Positions 28,175 to 37,220 of a DNA stretch of 64,000 nt are shown piece by piece. Under the pieces are notes generated by a model that was given only the letters and a program-made list of their open reading frames with translations, searched no databases and was not told the origin of the DNA. Source of the DNA: JAGNNV01 sp031412915 (GTDB lineage Bacteria > Acidobacteriota > Vicinamibacteria > Fen-336 > JAGNNV01); NCBI GenBank assembly GCA_031412915.1, contig JANODX010000123.1, positions 81,619 to 145,618 of the forward strand, read 5' to 3'. Numbering within the stretch: the stretch's first letter is position 1; each line of letters starts with the position of its first letter. The position numbers and the translations under genes were made by a program.

Positions 28175-29134
28175 ATGAACTACGAAACGGCTCGCAAAGT
28201 CCTGCAAATCGAGGCCGACGCCATTCGCGAGCTGATTCCGAAGGTGGGCGAGACATTCGGTCACGCCGTCGACATGCTCTTCGGCTGCACCGGGCGGGTG
28301 GTGACCACGGGCATGGGCAAAAGCGGGTTCATAGCCCAGAAGCTGTCGGCCACCCTGTCCTCGACCGGAACTCCGTCTCTCTTCCTGCACCCGGCCGAGG
28401 CTATCCACGGCGATCTGGGACGGATCGTCAAGGGGGACGTGGTGATCGCCATCTCGTACAGCGGCGAGACCGAGGAGATCGTCGCCCTCCTCCCCACCTT
28501 GAAGCGGATCGGCGTTCCCGTCATCGCCCTCACCGGACGCATCGACTCGGCCATCGCCCTGGCTTCCGAAATCCACCTGGACGTCTCCATCCGCGAAGAG
28601 GCGTGCCCCCTGCGCCTCGCCCCCACCGCGTCCACGACCGCAGCCCTCGCCATGGGGGACGCTCTGGCCATGGTCCTGACGGAAAGGCGCGGTTTCACGG
28701 TCGAGGAATTCGCGGACCTCCATCCCGGCGGACGGCTGGGTCGCAAACTCCTGCGCGTCGAGGACATCATGCACAAAGGGGACGACACGCCGCGGGTGCG
28801 GCCGAAAACGCCGCTCAAGGACGTTCTGTTCGAGATGACCACCAAGCGGCTCGGGATGACCACGGTGACCGACGAGGACGGCCTCCTCCTTGGCGTGATC
28901 TCCGACGGAGACCTCCGCCGCCTGATGGAGCGGTTCGGCGCCTCGGTTCTCGGCCTTCCCGCGGAGCAGGGCATGACCAGGACGCCTCACGTCATCGCCG
29001 CAAGAGAGATCGCCACCCGCGCTCTCGACCTCATGGAGACGAACAAGATCACCGCTCTCGTGGTGGTCGACGCCGACCGGCGCGTCGAGGGCGTGATCCA
29101 CCTCCACGATCTGTGGAAGACGGAGATGGTCTAG
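28175..29134 (+). CDS. kdsD: Arabinose-5-phosphate isomerase
   Basis: 319 residues from the ATG at 28175, two bases after the kdsA stop. The SIS domain (residues ~30-180) carries VVTTGMGKSGFIAQKLSATL and ISYSGETEEI, and two CBS domains follow (VEDIMHKGDDTPRV, GVISDGDLRRL, VVDADRRVEGVIHLHDL). This is the KpsF/GutQ/KdsD arrangement, isomerising ribulose-5-phosphate to arabinose-5-phosphate. The gene ends two bases from the convergent monooxygenase stop, so the two transcripts must overlap. Confidence 0.94.
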   Translation: MNYETARKVLQIEADAIRELIPKVGETFGHAVDMLFGCTGRVVTTGMGKSGFIAQKLSATLSSTGTPSLFLHPAEAIHGDLGRIVKGDVVIAISYSGETEEIVALLPTLKRIGVPVIALTGRIDSAIALASEIHLDVSIREEACPLRLAPTASTTAALAMGDALAMVLTERRGFTVEEFADLHPGGRLGRKLLRVEDIMHKGDDTPRVRPKTPLKDVLFEMTTKRLGMTTVTDEDGLLLGVISDGDLRRLMERFGASVLGLPAEQGMTRTPHVIAAREIATRALDLMETNKITALVVVDADRRVEGVIHLHDLWKTEMV

Positions 29135-29136
29135 CC

Positions 29137-30369
29137 CTAGGCCAGGTAGTCCGGTTCCATCGCGGCGGGAGCGCCGAACGGGTAGCCCGTGACTTCGAGA
29201 AGGTGCATCCTCCTCAACTCTGGCCGGGCGTGGATCTGCCGGATCTGCTCGTTCTGCTTCTCGATAAAGGCCGCTGAGTTCTCCTCGGCCGCCATCTCCA
29301 ATTCGAGGGCCGCCTGATGATTGCGGGCGATGATTCGATCGAACAGAGGCTTCTGCAGTTTCTGATAGTTGAGCAACGCCTGCCGCACCTTTTCCGCAGC
29401 CGAGACCTCGGCCACCGAGGGCAGACAGTCGATGAGACGGGGCAGGCTCAAAAGCCCCATGTTCAGCCCCTGCCCGCGGGCGGGATGGACGGAATGCGCG
29501 GCGTCGCCGACCAGAACCGTGTTGCCGCTCACGTAGTCGAGGGCATGGATCATTCGCACCGGGTAGAAACCCGCGATCTCCGATTCGAAGCTCTTCAGGA
29601 CGTCTGCGCGCCGACCCAGAAGCTGCGCCCGTCCTTCCCTGGTCGACTTCTTCCACCACGGAATTCCCTCGGCTCCGACGGGGAGAGTCACCTTGATGCC
29701 GTCGTCCATGCGTTGCTGGATGGACAGGACGCCGTGAGGACCGGAGTAGCGGAAGAGATTGTCGTCGGGCTTCAGGCGAGCGGGGCGTTTTCCGAAGAGA
29801 GCGACCATCGGATGACGGTAGGGGTGTTCGAAGGTGGCGAATTTGAGGGTCGAGCGGACGACCGAATTCGTCCCATCGGCGCCCACCACGATGTGGGGTT
29901 TGATCAGGACCTCCTCATCGCCGGCGTGAATCTTCAACGAGCGTATCCGTCCGTCGACCACCTTGAACTCCCGGGCCACCGCCGGTTTGAACAGATCGAA
30001 ATTCGAACCCTCCGAAGCGATTTCGAGGAAGATGTCGGCGAGCAACTCATGGTTGCACACGAGGAAATAGGGATAGGGGATGGGGAGTTCGGAGTAGTCG
30101 GCCTTGAGGAGCGGCTCTCCGCAGCAGGTGCGGTACTCATGGCCATTGCGGTGGGTGGCGCCGCGGGCGTGGAAGCGATCCAAAACGCCCCACCGCGCGA
30201 GGGAATCGACATTGCACGGCTGCAGGTGATCGCCGAGGGCGGTGTCGAGCGGGCCCTTCCGCTGGTCGACGAGAACGACCCAGTACCCGCTGTCGCGGAG
30301 GGCGCAGGCTAGAGCCGTGCCCGCAGTGCCGCCCCCCACGATGAGGACATCGGTCTCCACGGTCTTCAT
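29137..30369 (-). CDS. FAD-dependent monooxygenase (PHBH/UbiH fold)
   Basis: 410 residues from the ATG at 30369 (MKTVETDVLIVGGG). FAD signatures are the N-terminal GxGxxG in LIVGGGTAGTALACALRD, the mid-domain IVVGADGTNSVVRS (DG motif), and GNTVLVGDAAHSVHPARGQGLNMG (GD motif). This is a class A aromatic or squalene-type hydroxylase; ubiquinone/menaquinone or lipid hydroxylation are all possible. There are no further pathway genes beside it. It faces kdsD with stops only two bases apart. Confidence 0.82.
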   Translation of the reverse strand: MKTVETDVLIVGGGTAGTALACALRDSGYWVVLVDQRKGPLDTALGDHLQPCNVDSLARWGVLDRFHARGATHRNGHEYRTCCGEPLLKADYSELPIPYPYFLVCNHELLADIFLEIASEGSNFDLFKPAVAREFKVVDGRIRSLKIHAGDEEVLIKPHIVVGADGTNSVVRSTLKFATFEHPYRHPMVALFGKRPARLKPDDNLFRYSGPHGVLSIQQRMDDGIKVTLPVGAEGIPWWKKSTREGRAQLLGRRADVLKSFESEIAGFYPVRMIHALDYVSGNTVLVGDAAHSVHPARGQGLNMGLLSLPRLIDCLPSVAEVSAAEKVRQALLNYQKLQKPLFDRIIARNHQAALELEMAAEENSAAFIEKQNEQIRQIHARPELRRMHLLEVTGYPFGAPAAMEPDYLA

Positions 30370-30583
30370 CGCACCAAAACTAGAATCGACGGGACCGCCG
30401 GTCAATAGTTCATTTGAATCTGGCCTCCTGACCCCGCCGAATCAGCTCGGTCGGGTGTCCTCTGACGCCTCCGCCCAAGGGTCTTGAGGAGTCCCTCGCG
30501 ATTCGGTCCTCGCCGCGTCCGGTCAGGACCTTTCGAATGTGGGCGGCCATGGGTGTAGGCATGGAGCCCCGAGCATGTCTCGA
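30370..30583. other. Intergenic spacer
   Basis: About 210 bp between two minus-strand genes. The motif GGTCAGGACC occurs twice, at about 30522 and 30590, as the only visible repeat. No gene supported. Confidence 0.4.
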
Positions 30584-31711
30584 CTAAGAGGTCAGGACCC
30601 GAAGATGAACGCGACCGTCTTTGGGAAACTGAATCGGGGTCGGCTTCTTGGTGACGGCGCAGGACTGGCAGATCGGCTCGCCCCCGGTCTTGCTGTCCCA
30701 AGTGCGGTGGCGATGCGCGTTTCGCAGGCGTTCGAAATTCTCGGACAGCCAGGCCTTCTGCACCGTGGTCATCGGAGCGTCGGCTCCCGCCACGACCGGA
30801 CCGCCGTCTATCTCCAGAGTGAACCCCTGGCAGCACGGCATGGTGTGCCGCCCGTCCCAGGTCACCACCATCCGCCGGAACGGATCGGAACACTGGAACT
30901 CGGCGGCGCTGAGATCGGTCCAGTGCGCGGCCTGCCACGAGTGCTGGGCCCCCGCCGGCAGGTAGCACTCGGAAACCGACATCCAATCGACGCCCATCTC
31001 CTTGCGCCAGAACTCCTCCATCCGGCCGGAGTCGAGATCATCGGCGTTGATCTTGGTGCGCACCACCGAAGCGCGGATCTTGAGATCTTTAGCACCCTTG
31101 CCCTCATTGCGGGCGTTGACCGACTCGCGGACCGAGTGGAGCAGAATGTCCCACTGCCCGCCCACGCGCTGCCGGTGGTACGTCGTTTCATCGCAGGCGT
31201 CCACGGAAAACATCAGATCGGTGATGCCGGCTTCGACGACCTGGCGGAAGAGTTTCTTGTTCTTGCGCGCCCCGCCGTTCCCGTTCGTGTTCATCATCAG
31301 ATCCGGAAAGCCGAGGGCTCTCGCCTCGCGGATGAAAGACACGATGCGCGGATGGAGCGACGGTTCGCCGCGATAGTTGAACTTGATCGAGGAGACGCCG
31401 ATGTCGGCGCACTGCTGGATCAGACGGCCGTAGAGAACCGGGTCCATGTAGCCCCGCTGGTAGGAGAAGTCCTCCATCCCCTGCATGCGGATGTGCTCGT
31501 GGGTCCAGATCTGGCAGAACCCCTTCGGGTCTTCCTCGGTGCTGCCGCAGCGCAGATCGCACACCGCCACGGTCTCGATGTCGGCGTGCACCGGATGGTC
31601 GGAGGCATCGAGGTCGGTTTCGCGACGATCCCATTCCTGCCGGTACGCCTCGTAAACGTTCGATCGTCTGGGCGCGTCGACGAGGACTCGGAAGGTAGGG
31701 TCTTTGGACAT
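30584..31711 (-). CDS. Radical SAM protein with atypical cysteine spacing and SPASM-like C-terminus
   Basis: 375 residues. The N-terminal part reads HADIETVAVCDLRC and then, after an insertion, DPKGFCQIW, so the three cluster cysteines are spaced CX3CX10C instead of CX3CX2C. The rest of the barrel is ordinary for this family: SSIKFNYRGEPSLHPRIV, DLMMNTNGN, DLMFSVDACD. The C-terminus has auxiliary-cluster cysteines (QCSDPF, HTMPCCQGF, ICQSCAVTKKP) as in SPASM proteins. It probably modifies a sugar, lipid or peptide. A glutaminyl cyclotransferase gene lies 50 bp upstream, also on the minus strand. Confidence 0.8.
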   Translation of the reverse strand: MSKDPTFRVLVDAPRRSNVYEAYRQEWDRRETDLDASDHPVHADIETVAVCDLRCGSTEEDPKGFCQIWTHEHIRMQGMEDFSYQRGYMDPVLYGRLIQQCADIGVSSIKFNYRGEPSLHPRIVSFIREARALGFPDLMMNTNGNGGARKNKKLFRQVVEAGITDLMFSVDACDETTYHRQRVGGQWDILLHSVRESVNARNEGKGAKDLKIRASVVRTKINADDLDSGRMEEFWRKEMGVDWMSVSECYLPAGAQHSWQAAHWTDLSAAEFQCSDPFRRMVVTWDGRHTMPCCQGFTLEIDGGPVVAGADAPMTTVQKAWLSENFERLRNAHRHRTWDSKTGGEPICQSCAVTKKPTPIQFPKDGRVHLRVLTS

Positions 31712-31761
31712 GGAGCACTTCAGTCTAGGCGGGAGCGGCCGAAAACGCCGCGGCCCGGGAG

Positions 31762-32565
31762 TCAGGAAACAGGCATGACCTCGATCTCAAACACCCAGGG
31801 CCACTTCTTGCCGGTCACGAAGATTCGATCGCCGGCTTTATCCCAGGCGATGCCGTTCAGGACGTCTCCCTCGGGACCGCGGGCTTCCGGACGGAGGAGA
31901 CCGGTGAGATCGATCCAGCCCTTGACCTGTCCGGTGTGGGGATTGATCCTTGCGATCCGGTCCGTCTGCCAGACGTTGGCCCAGAGTTCCCCGCGCACGA
32001 ATTCAAGTTCGTTGAGCCGCTCCACCGGCCGCTGGCCTTCGAGGACTTGAACACTGCGCACGGGCTTCTGGGTCCTGGGGTCGAGGAAGAAGAGCCGCGA
32101 CGAGCCATCGCTCATGACCAGCGACTTTCCGTCGGACGCCATGCCCCATCCTTCGGTGGGATAGGTGAAGGTTCGCAGGCGCTTCAGGGTGGTCTTATCG
32201 TGGACAAAGCCCACGTTCTCCTCCCAGGTCAGCTGGAGCAACTCGTTGCCGACGAGGGCCAGACCCTCCGCGAAGTACTGAGCCTCGACGGGTATCTGCT
32301 GGATCACCCTGCCCGTCGCCGGAGTCACCTTGCGCAAGGTCGAATGCCCGCGCAGGCCCGTGCTCTCGTAGAAGATCCCGTCCGCGAAGACGAGCCCTTG
32401 CGTGAAGGCGGTCGGATCGTGCGGAAAGGCTTTGACCACTCGGAAGCTGAACCGAGGCGTCCGCGGATCGGGCCGGGCCTGAAAAGCGAACAGAGCGATC
32501 GCGGGAGCCACGAGGACGGAGATGGTGGTCGCAGACAGGCGGCGGGACAACCGGGGCAGAGGCAC
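31762..32565 (-). CDS. Secreted glutaminyl-peptide cyclotransferase
   Basis: 267 residues with an N-terminal hydrophobic export signal (VLVAPAIALFAF). The five-bladed propeller of plant/bacterial-type glutamine cyclotransferases is recognisable blade by blade: AFTQGLVFADGIFYESTG, FAEGLALVGNELLQLTW, EGWGMASDGKSLVMSDGS, RLNELEFVRGELWANVW, VLNGIAWDKAGDRIFVTGK. It converts N-terminal glutamine of exported peptides or proteins to pyroglutamate in the periplasm. Confidence 0.9.
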   Translation of the reverse strand: MPLPRLSRRLSATTISVLVAPAIALFAFQARPDPRTPRFSFRVVKAFPHDPTAFTQGLVFADGIFYESTGLRGHSTLRKVTPATGRVIQQIPVEAQYFAEGLALVGNELLQLTWEENVGFVHDKTTLKRLRTFTYPTEGWGMASDGKSLVMSDGSSRLFFLDPRTQKPVRSVQVLEGQRPVERLNELEFVRGELWANVWQTDRIARINPHTGQVKGWIDLTGLLRPEARGPEGDVLNGIAWDKAGDRIFVTGKKWPWVFEIEVMPVS

Positions 32566-32603
32566 GGGCGGAATCTAGCGCCTTGGGACCGTCGGGCGGG
32601 TGC

Positions 32604-33083
32604 TCACCAGGATTTCACCCTGCGGGCGACGGCGAGCAGGGCGGAACAAGCCGCCCAGGTCGCAAGGGGCAGGATGAGCGCCCCCGCAAAAAGGACATGG
32701 GCTGCCGCGTGCGCCCAGTTCTTCCCATCGATGGGAAGCGGCGTCCCCCCTTCAGAAGCGGGATAGAAGTCGGGGACCGTGTAGATGTTGTCGTGGCCGG
32801 TGAAGATGGCCAGGACGATCGCAAGCGCCACCAGGGACTGCGAGAACAGACCCTGGACGAAGCACATGGCGTAGAGGTGCTTAAAGGTCAGGCCTTCGCG
32901 CTTGGCGACGAGGGCGTAGTAGGGAAGCGCCAGGATCAGGACGAAGGTGATGCTGAGGATCTTCCCCGCGGAGTCGGGCACGCCGCCCGTCGACATGACG
33001 AGGCGGATGAGAAAGACCACGAAGATGGCGATCAGGGCCGGCGCCTGAAGGCCGAGGTAGTAAGTCAGGGGCTTGCCGAACAT
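32604..33083 (-). CDS. Integral membrane protein of unknown function
   Basis: 159 residues with about four hydrophobic helices (APALIAIFVVFLIRLVM, ILSITFVLILALPYYALV, SLVALAIVLAIF, AGALILPLATWAACSALLAV). A polar loop between helices 3 and 4 carries YTVPDFYPASEG. No family recognised. The same-strand DUF6544 gene lies 75 bp upstream, so it may be part of one unit. Confidence 0.6.
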   Translation of the reverse strand: MFGKPLTYYLGLQAPALIAIFVVFLIRLVMSTGGVPDSAGKILSITFVLILALPYYALVAKREGLTFKHLYAMCFVQGLFSQSLVALAIVLAIFTGHDNIYTVPDFYPASEGGTPLPIDGKNWAHAAAHVLFAGALILPLATWAACSALLAVARRVKSW

Positions 33084-33158
33084 GAGGGTCTCCTTGAGAG
33101 TCGGGCCGTCTCCGCGAGGACGTTAACACCAGGCACGATGCGCGGGCCCGACGGGCGT

Positions 33159-34274
33159 CTACCGTGGCACGGCCGGCTGGTTGTATCCGATGTCGGTCAG
33201 GGAGAGCTGAATGTAGTCGTAGGGATCGCCTCCCTCGGGATGCCAGCGGCCCGCGCCAGAGGCACTTACGGTATGAGCGCCGAAGGTCTGGTAACCGCCG
33301 AGCGGGGTCGACCACCGCATGGCCGTGAACGATTTCCCGTCGGCGGACCCGGCAAGCCGATCGTCGGACACGAAATCGACGAGTTCGCCCGCCTCGTTGA
33401 AAGTCAGCACCGCCTGAATGGTGACGCCGGCGTTCGTGAACGCGCCGCTGAGGTTTTGGGCATCGATCTCCCGCCATTGGATCTTCGGGTCGATCAGCGA
33501 CCCGGGAGCGAAGACGCACATGTCGTTGAAGAGGGTGACGGTCTCGGCCTTCGTCATCTCGGGGCCCTTTGCGTCGACGATGGAGAAGATCGACGCCACC
33601 TTGACCCGCATCCTGGCCGTGCCGTCCTCGAAGCGATGGAGGGCCTGGACCGGAATGCCGTACATCGAGGCGTCCATGATGAAGAAGCGCGCAGGCCGAT
33701 CGAGAAAATTGTACTGCTCGCCGGTGAAGCTCATCCACGGCGCGGTGGGGCCGCTGCGGATCCGGCCTTTGAAGGTGAGATGAAAATTCTGAATTCGGGG
33801 CTGGCCCAAGGCGCCGGTGAGTGCCAGGTACTTCCGAAGAGCGGCCGGCAAGGAGGCGATGTCTGTCTCGGCCAGGACCGGCTGCGGTGCGGATCGGCCG
33901 AGACCGGCCAGCGCCTGCCTTTCGAACTCCGCACGGAAGCTCAGGGGGCCATGCGAAGCGAAGCCGAAAATCACTCCGGCGAGGACGATGATGTTGGCGA
34001 TGGTCCCGAACTTCGCGTCCGTCCAGGACGCCATGATCACAACCTGCGAGACGGCGACGGCCAGGGCGCCGACCATCCACCATGTCCGTGGCCAGGCAAA
34101 GAGTGCGCCGAGAGTGGCGAGAAGAAGGCCGGTCGCCAGGAGCCAGCCGAAACCCAGGGGACGGGAGATGGGCTCTTTGAGCTGCGGGAGTTGGGCGTAG
34201 GCAAACGCCTTCGCGAACCCCATCAGGTGGATGAGGCCATGAACCAGGAGAAGTGCTGCGAAAAGCCATTTCAT
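33159..34274 (-). CDS. DUF6544 family membrane-anchored protein
   Basis: 371 residues from the ATG at 34274, which has GGAGG five bases upstream. The first ~115 residues form four membrane helices (FAALLLVHGLIHLMGF, then LGFGWLLATGLLLATLGALF). The rest is a beta-rich extracytoplasmic domain: PRIQNFHLTFKGRI, WREIDAQNLSGAFTNAG, VLTFNEAGELVDFVSDDR, and a C-terminus with WSTPLGGYQTFG. This matches what I know as DUF6544, whose role is unproven; a lipid-binding role is speculation. Confidence 0.7.
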   Translation of the reverse strand: MKWLFAALLLVHGLIHLMGFAKAFAYAQLPQLKEPISRPLGFGWLLATGLLLATLGALFAWPRTWWMVGALAVAVSQVVIMASWTDAKFGTIANIIVLAGVIFGFASHGPLSFRAEFERQALAGLGRSAPQPVLAETDIASLPAALRKYLALTGALGQPRIQNFHLTFKGRIRSGPTAPWMSFTGEQYNFLDRPARFFIMDASMYGIPVQALHRFEDGTARMRVKVASIFSIVDAKGPEMTKAETVTLFNDMCVFAPGSLIDPKIQWREIDAQNLSGAFTNAGVTIQAVLTFNEAGELVDFVSDDRLAGSADGKSFTAMRWSTPLGGYQTFGAHTVSASGAGRWHPEGGDPYDYIQLSLTDIGYNQPAVPR

Positions 34275-34400
34275 GGATCCCTCCATGGCCGGCCAGGTGA
34301 GGCCGGCGAACGATTGTCGTCCAACGGACTATGCCTCCGGACACCTTCGCATGAAATGGTTCAAACGCTTCCTTGTCATGATGCAGCCGGGGTTTTTGGG

Positions 34401-34701
34401 GGGGCCGGGTCCGTGTCTGGCCCCTGGGCCCGGGCACTTGGCCGCAGCCTCGGCGACCCCGGAATCGATTTGCCGGATTCACTCGGGCAAATCGAGCGTA
34501 ATGACGACTCGACGAGGCGGAGGCCGGGGGGTTGTAGGGGGGGCCGGGTCCGTGTCTGGCCCTTGGGCCCGGACACTTGGCCGCAGCCTCGGCGACTCCG
34601 AAGTCGATCCGCCTGATTCACTCGGGCGGATCGAGCATGATGACGACTCGACGAGGCGGAGGCCGGGGGGTTGTAGGGGGGGCCGGGTCCGTGTCTGGCC
34701 C
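34401..34701. repeat. 139-bp tandem repeat (two units plus partial third) with a covarying hairpin
   Basis: The stretch GGGGCCGGGTCCGTGTCTGG begins at 34401, 34540 and 34679, exactly 139 bp apart. Units 1 and 2 are complete; unit 3 stops after about 23 bp. Each full unit has a perfect 10-bp hairpin: TCGATTTGCC/GGCAAATCGA (34465-34495) in unit 1 and TCGATCCGCC/GGCGGATCGA (34604-34634) in unit 2, around an almost identical 11-nt loop. Two base pairs differ between units, and both are compensated. Confidence 0.9.
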
Positions 34702-34713
34702 CCCCTACCTAAA

Positions 34714-35493
34714 CTACGTCCCCGGCACCGCACCACCATCGACGGAAAGGCAGTGCCCGCTGATGAAGCTTGCCTGGTCGCTGGCCAGGAACACGTAGGC
34801 CGCCGCGATGTCCTCGACCCGGCCCATGCGACCGAGCGGGGTGTGCTGGACCATCGATTCCAGCGCCTTTTGAGGCATCTGCCGCACCATCTCGGTCTCG
34901 ATGAACCCCGGCGCAATCGCGTTCACACGAATGCCATGCTTCCCCATCTCCCGGGCCCAGACCTTCGTCATTCCGATGACCCCGGCCTTGGTGGCGACAT
35001 AGTTGGTCTGGCCGAAGTTTCCGTAGAGGCCGACCACCGAGGAGGCGGAAATGATCACCCCGGACTTTCGCCCGATCATGTGGGGGGCCACCGCGCGCGT
35101 GCAGAGGAAAACGCCGCGCAGGTTGGCGTCGATGACCAGGTCGAACTGTTCGTCGGACATGACCGAGACCTGGCCGTCCTTGACCTTGACCAGCATGCCG
35201 TCACGCAGAATCCCCGCGTTGTTGATCAGGACGTCTATCTGACCGAAGGCTTCCAGCACTTTCGCGGTCGCGGCCTGGACGAGCGCGGCGTCCGCCACGG
35301 AGACGCGCGTGAACGTAGCTTGGGGGGCTCCCGCGGCTTTCAGTTCGGAGACGATCGCCCCCTCGTCGCCCTTCACGTCCCACACCGCCACCCGGCATCC
35401 CTCGGTCGCAAAGGCCCTGGCCGCGCCTTGGCCGATGCCCGCCGCTCCACCGGTGATCACGACAACTTTGTTCTTGAGACCTGTATCAATCAT
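34714..35493 (-). CDS. SDR-family 3-oxoacyl-ACP reductase-like enzyme
   Basis: 259 residues with a complete short-chain dehydrogenase pattern: the TGxxxGIG cofactor motif in VVVITGGAAGIGQGAARAF, NNAGILRDG, catalytic Ser in ISASSVVG, and catalytic YxxxK in TNYVATKAG. The C-terminus VLSVDGGA-like segment is present. FabG-type reductases of fatty acid or PHB synthesis are the nearest type, but the gene is isolated from other lipid genes, so the substrate is open. The stop lies 13 bases beyond the 139-bp tandem repeat. Confidence 0.87.
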   Translation of the reverse strand: MIDTGLKNKVVVITGGAAGIGQGAARAFATEGCRVAVWDVKGDEGAIVSELKAAGAPQATFTRVSVADAALVQAATAKVLEAFGQIDVLINNAGILRDGMLVKVKDGQVSVMSDEQFDLVIDANLRGVFLCTRAVAPHMIGRKSGVIISASSVVGLYGNFGQTNYVATKAGVIGMTKVWAREMGKHGIRVNAIAPGFIETEMVRQMPQKALESMVQHTPLGRMGRVEDIAAAYVFLASDQASFISGHCLSVDGGAVPGT

Positions 35494-35564
35494 GGGATTG
35501 CGGTTTTAGCAGAAGAGACCATGCCGGACGCCTCGCTCTCAAGAAGGGATCCGAAGGGCTGCCG

Positions 35565-37220
35565 CTACTGGACTCTTCCCTCGCTCCGCCGCAGATCGAT
35601 CACGTTGAGGCCCAGTTTCGGGAGGCTGATTTCCAGGCCATCGGGAGCGCCCGGCTCCAGAATCACGTTGGTGACGCCCCAGGACAGAAGGGTGGCCGCG
35701 AACCTCTCGGGCCGATGGTCGAGCAGATCACCCAGGCCATTCACGTGGTCGGCGAGGGCTTGAGATCGCCGCGACACCAGACCGGTCACGATCTTCCTTC
35801 GGTGCTGGGTCTGAAGCAGGACGGCGAAACCATCGAGCGTGGTCAGGGGAATGTTGCAGACCTCTCCGGGCACGAGTCGAGTCAGGTCGAGCGGGGAGAC
35901 GAAGGGCTTCGCGAGCGACCGGGGCGACCACATTTCGAGGCCGGCGCCCACCGCAAGCAGGCCGACCAGAGCGGCGCCTCGCCGGCTCTTCCGCTCGACC
36001 TGGGACAGGAGCCGGGCTGCGGGAATGGTCAGGAAGAACAAGGCGAACAGCACGCAGCGAACCGGCGTCCTCCCCATGGAAAAGGGCGGAACGGACATCA
36101 GAAAGGAGTACGGCATCGGGATACCGGGATCGGATCCAAACACCTTGAGCGACGGTCCAAGACTCAGGACCAGAAACCCCAGGGCGAACCCGCCGCACAA
36201 CCGGGTCCAGAAGTCCCGGAAGCGGATGAGACCGAAGACTGCGGAGCCTGCCAGTACGAATCCCAGAAAGGCCTCCCGGCCGCCGACACCCTTTCCGATC
36301 CAGCCATGCACCGGAGCCATGAACGACAGCCACGGCTGGGTGACCGGATCGGGGACGAGAAAGGCGGCGAGGTTGGCCGACCAGAACCCCGCCTGTCGCA
36401 CGTTCATCGGCTGAGCCCCGCTGCTCGCCCAGGCGACGGCGAAAGGCGAAACAAGGATCGCGGCCAGAGCGAGGGCCAGAGACATGCGTTGGAGCCCGAG
36501 GGCGCGCAAACGCGTGGACACCTCGAGGCGCGTTCCCGCGCGCGCCAGCAGAATCGCGCCCATGACGAGGAACGCCGCCCAGGCGAAGGCGATCAGCTCA
36601 CCGAAATAGGGACCGCCGCCGAACAGGAACGCCACCAGGAGAACCGGCCCCATCCTCGGGCGCTCCCACAGACTCACCAGGCACCGGCCGACGAGGGGGA
36701 GGATGGCGGCCACGGCAAGATGGTTCAGGTGCGGGGCGTGGAGCTGATTGAAAGGCGAAAACGCGTAGCCGATGGTGACGGCGAGGGCGCTGAGCGCGCC
36801 GGACCCGATCCTTCGGAGGAAGGCATAGGTGGCGAAGGTGATCGCGACGTAGCACAGGCCAATGGCGACCTTGTACGCGATCAACGGATAAAGGAGGTCA
36901 TCCGGATCCCCCGGGACAGGTTCCGTCCACCCGCGCCAGAGCTTCACCATCGCCGTGACCGGAAAAAAGGCCGGGGTGAGAACGTGGGCGGCGAGCGAGG
37001 TTCCGACGGGGTGAAAGACGATGTCCGAATGAAGAGGCGATTGAAAGGAAGAAATCGCCCGATCCACGCTCCACATGTTCCACACCAGCTGCCCGTAGTC
37101 CGTGCCCAGAACGGGAAGGCCGTCGAGCGGGAGGACCTGGGTCCAGGTGAAGAGCAGGGCGAGCGGAACGGAGAGAAGGGCCGCGATTCCAAGCTCCCTT
37201 CGGGAGGGAGACGAGGTCAC
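35565..37220 (-). CDS. Polytopic membrane protein, possible GT-C type glycosyltransferase
   Basis: 551 residues with about ten to twelve hydrophobic helices in the first ~430 residues, then a soluble C-terminal region. Between the first and second helices a loop carries TDYGQLVWNMWSVDRA and SDIVFHPVGTSL, similar in place to the acidic motif loop of GT-C enzymes that use lipid-linked sugars. I cannot confirm a catalytic motif. The start overlaps the ppk stop (ATGA), making it the third gene of the ppx-ppk operon. Confidence 0.65.
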   Translation of the reverse strand: MTSSPSRRELGIAALLSVPLALLFTWTQVLPLDGLPVLGTDYGQLVWNMWSVDRAISSFQSPLHSDIVFHPVGTSLAAHVLTPAFFPVTAMVKLWRGWTEPVPGDPDDLLYPLIAYKVAIGLCYVAITFATYAFLRRIGSGALSALAVTIGYAFSPFNQLHAPHLNHLAVAAILPLVGRCLVSLWERPRMGPVLLVAFLFGGGPYFGELIAFAWAAFLVMGAILLARAGTRLEVSTRLRALGLQRMSLALALAAILVSPFAVAWASSGAQPMNVRQAGFWSANLAAFLVPDPVTQPWLSFMAPVHGWIGKGVGGREAFLGFVLAGSAVFGLIRFRDFWTRLCGGFALGFLVLSLGPSLKVFGSDPGIPMPYSFLMSVPPFSMGRTPVRCVLFALFFLTIPAARLLSQVERKSRRGAALVGLLAVGAGLEMWSPRSLAKPFVSPLDLTRLVPGEVCNIPLTTLDGFAVLLQTQHRRKIVTGLVSRRSQALADHVNGLGDLLDHRPERFAATLLSWGVTNVILEPGAPDGLEISLPKLGLNVIDLRRSEGRVQ

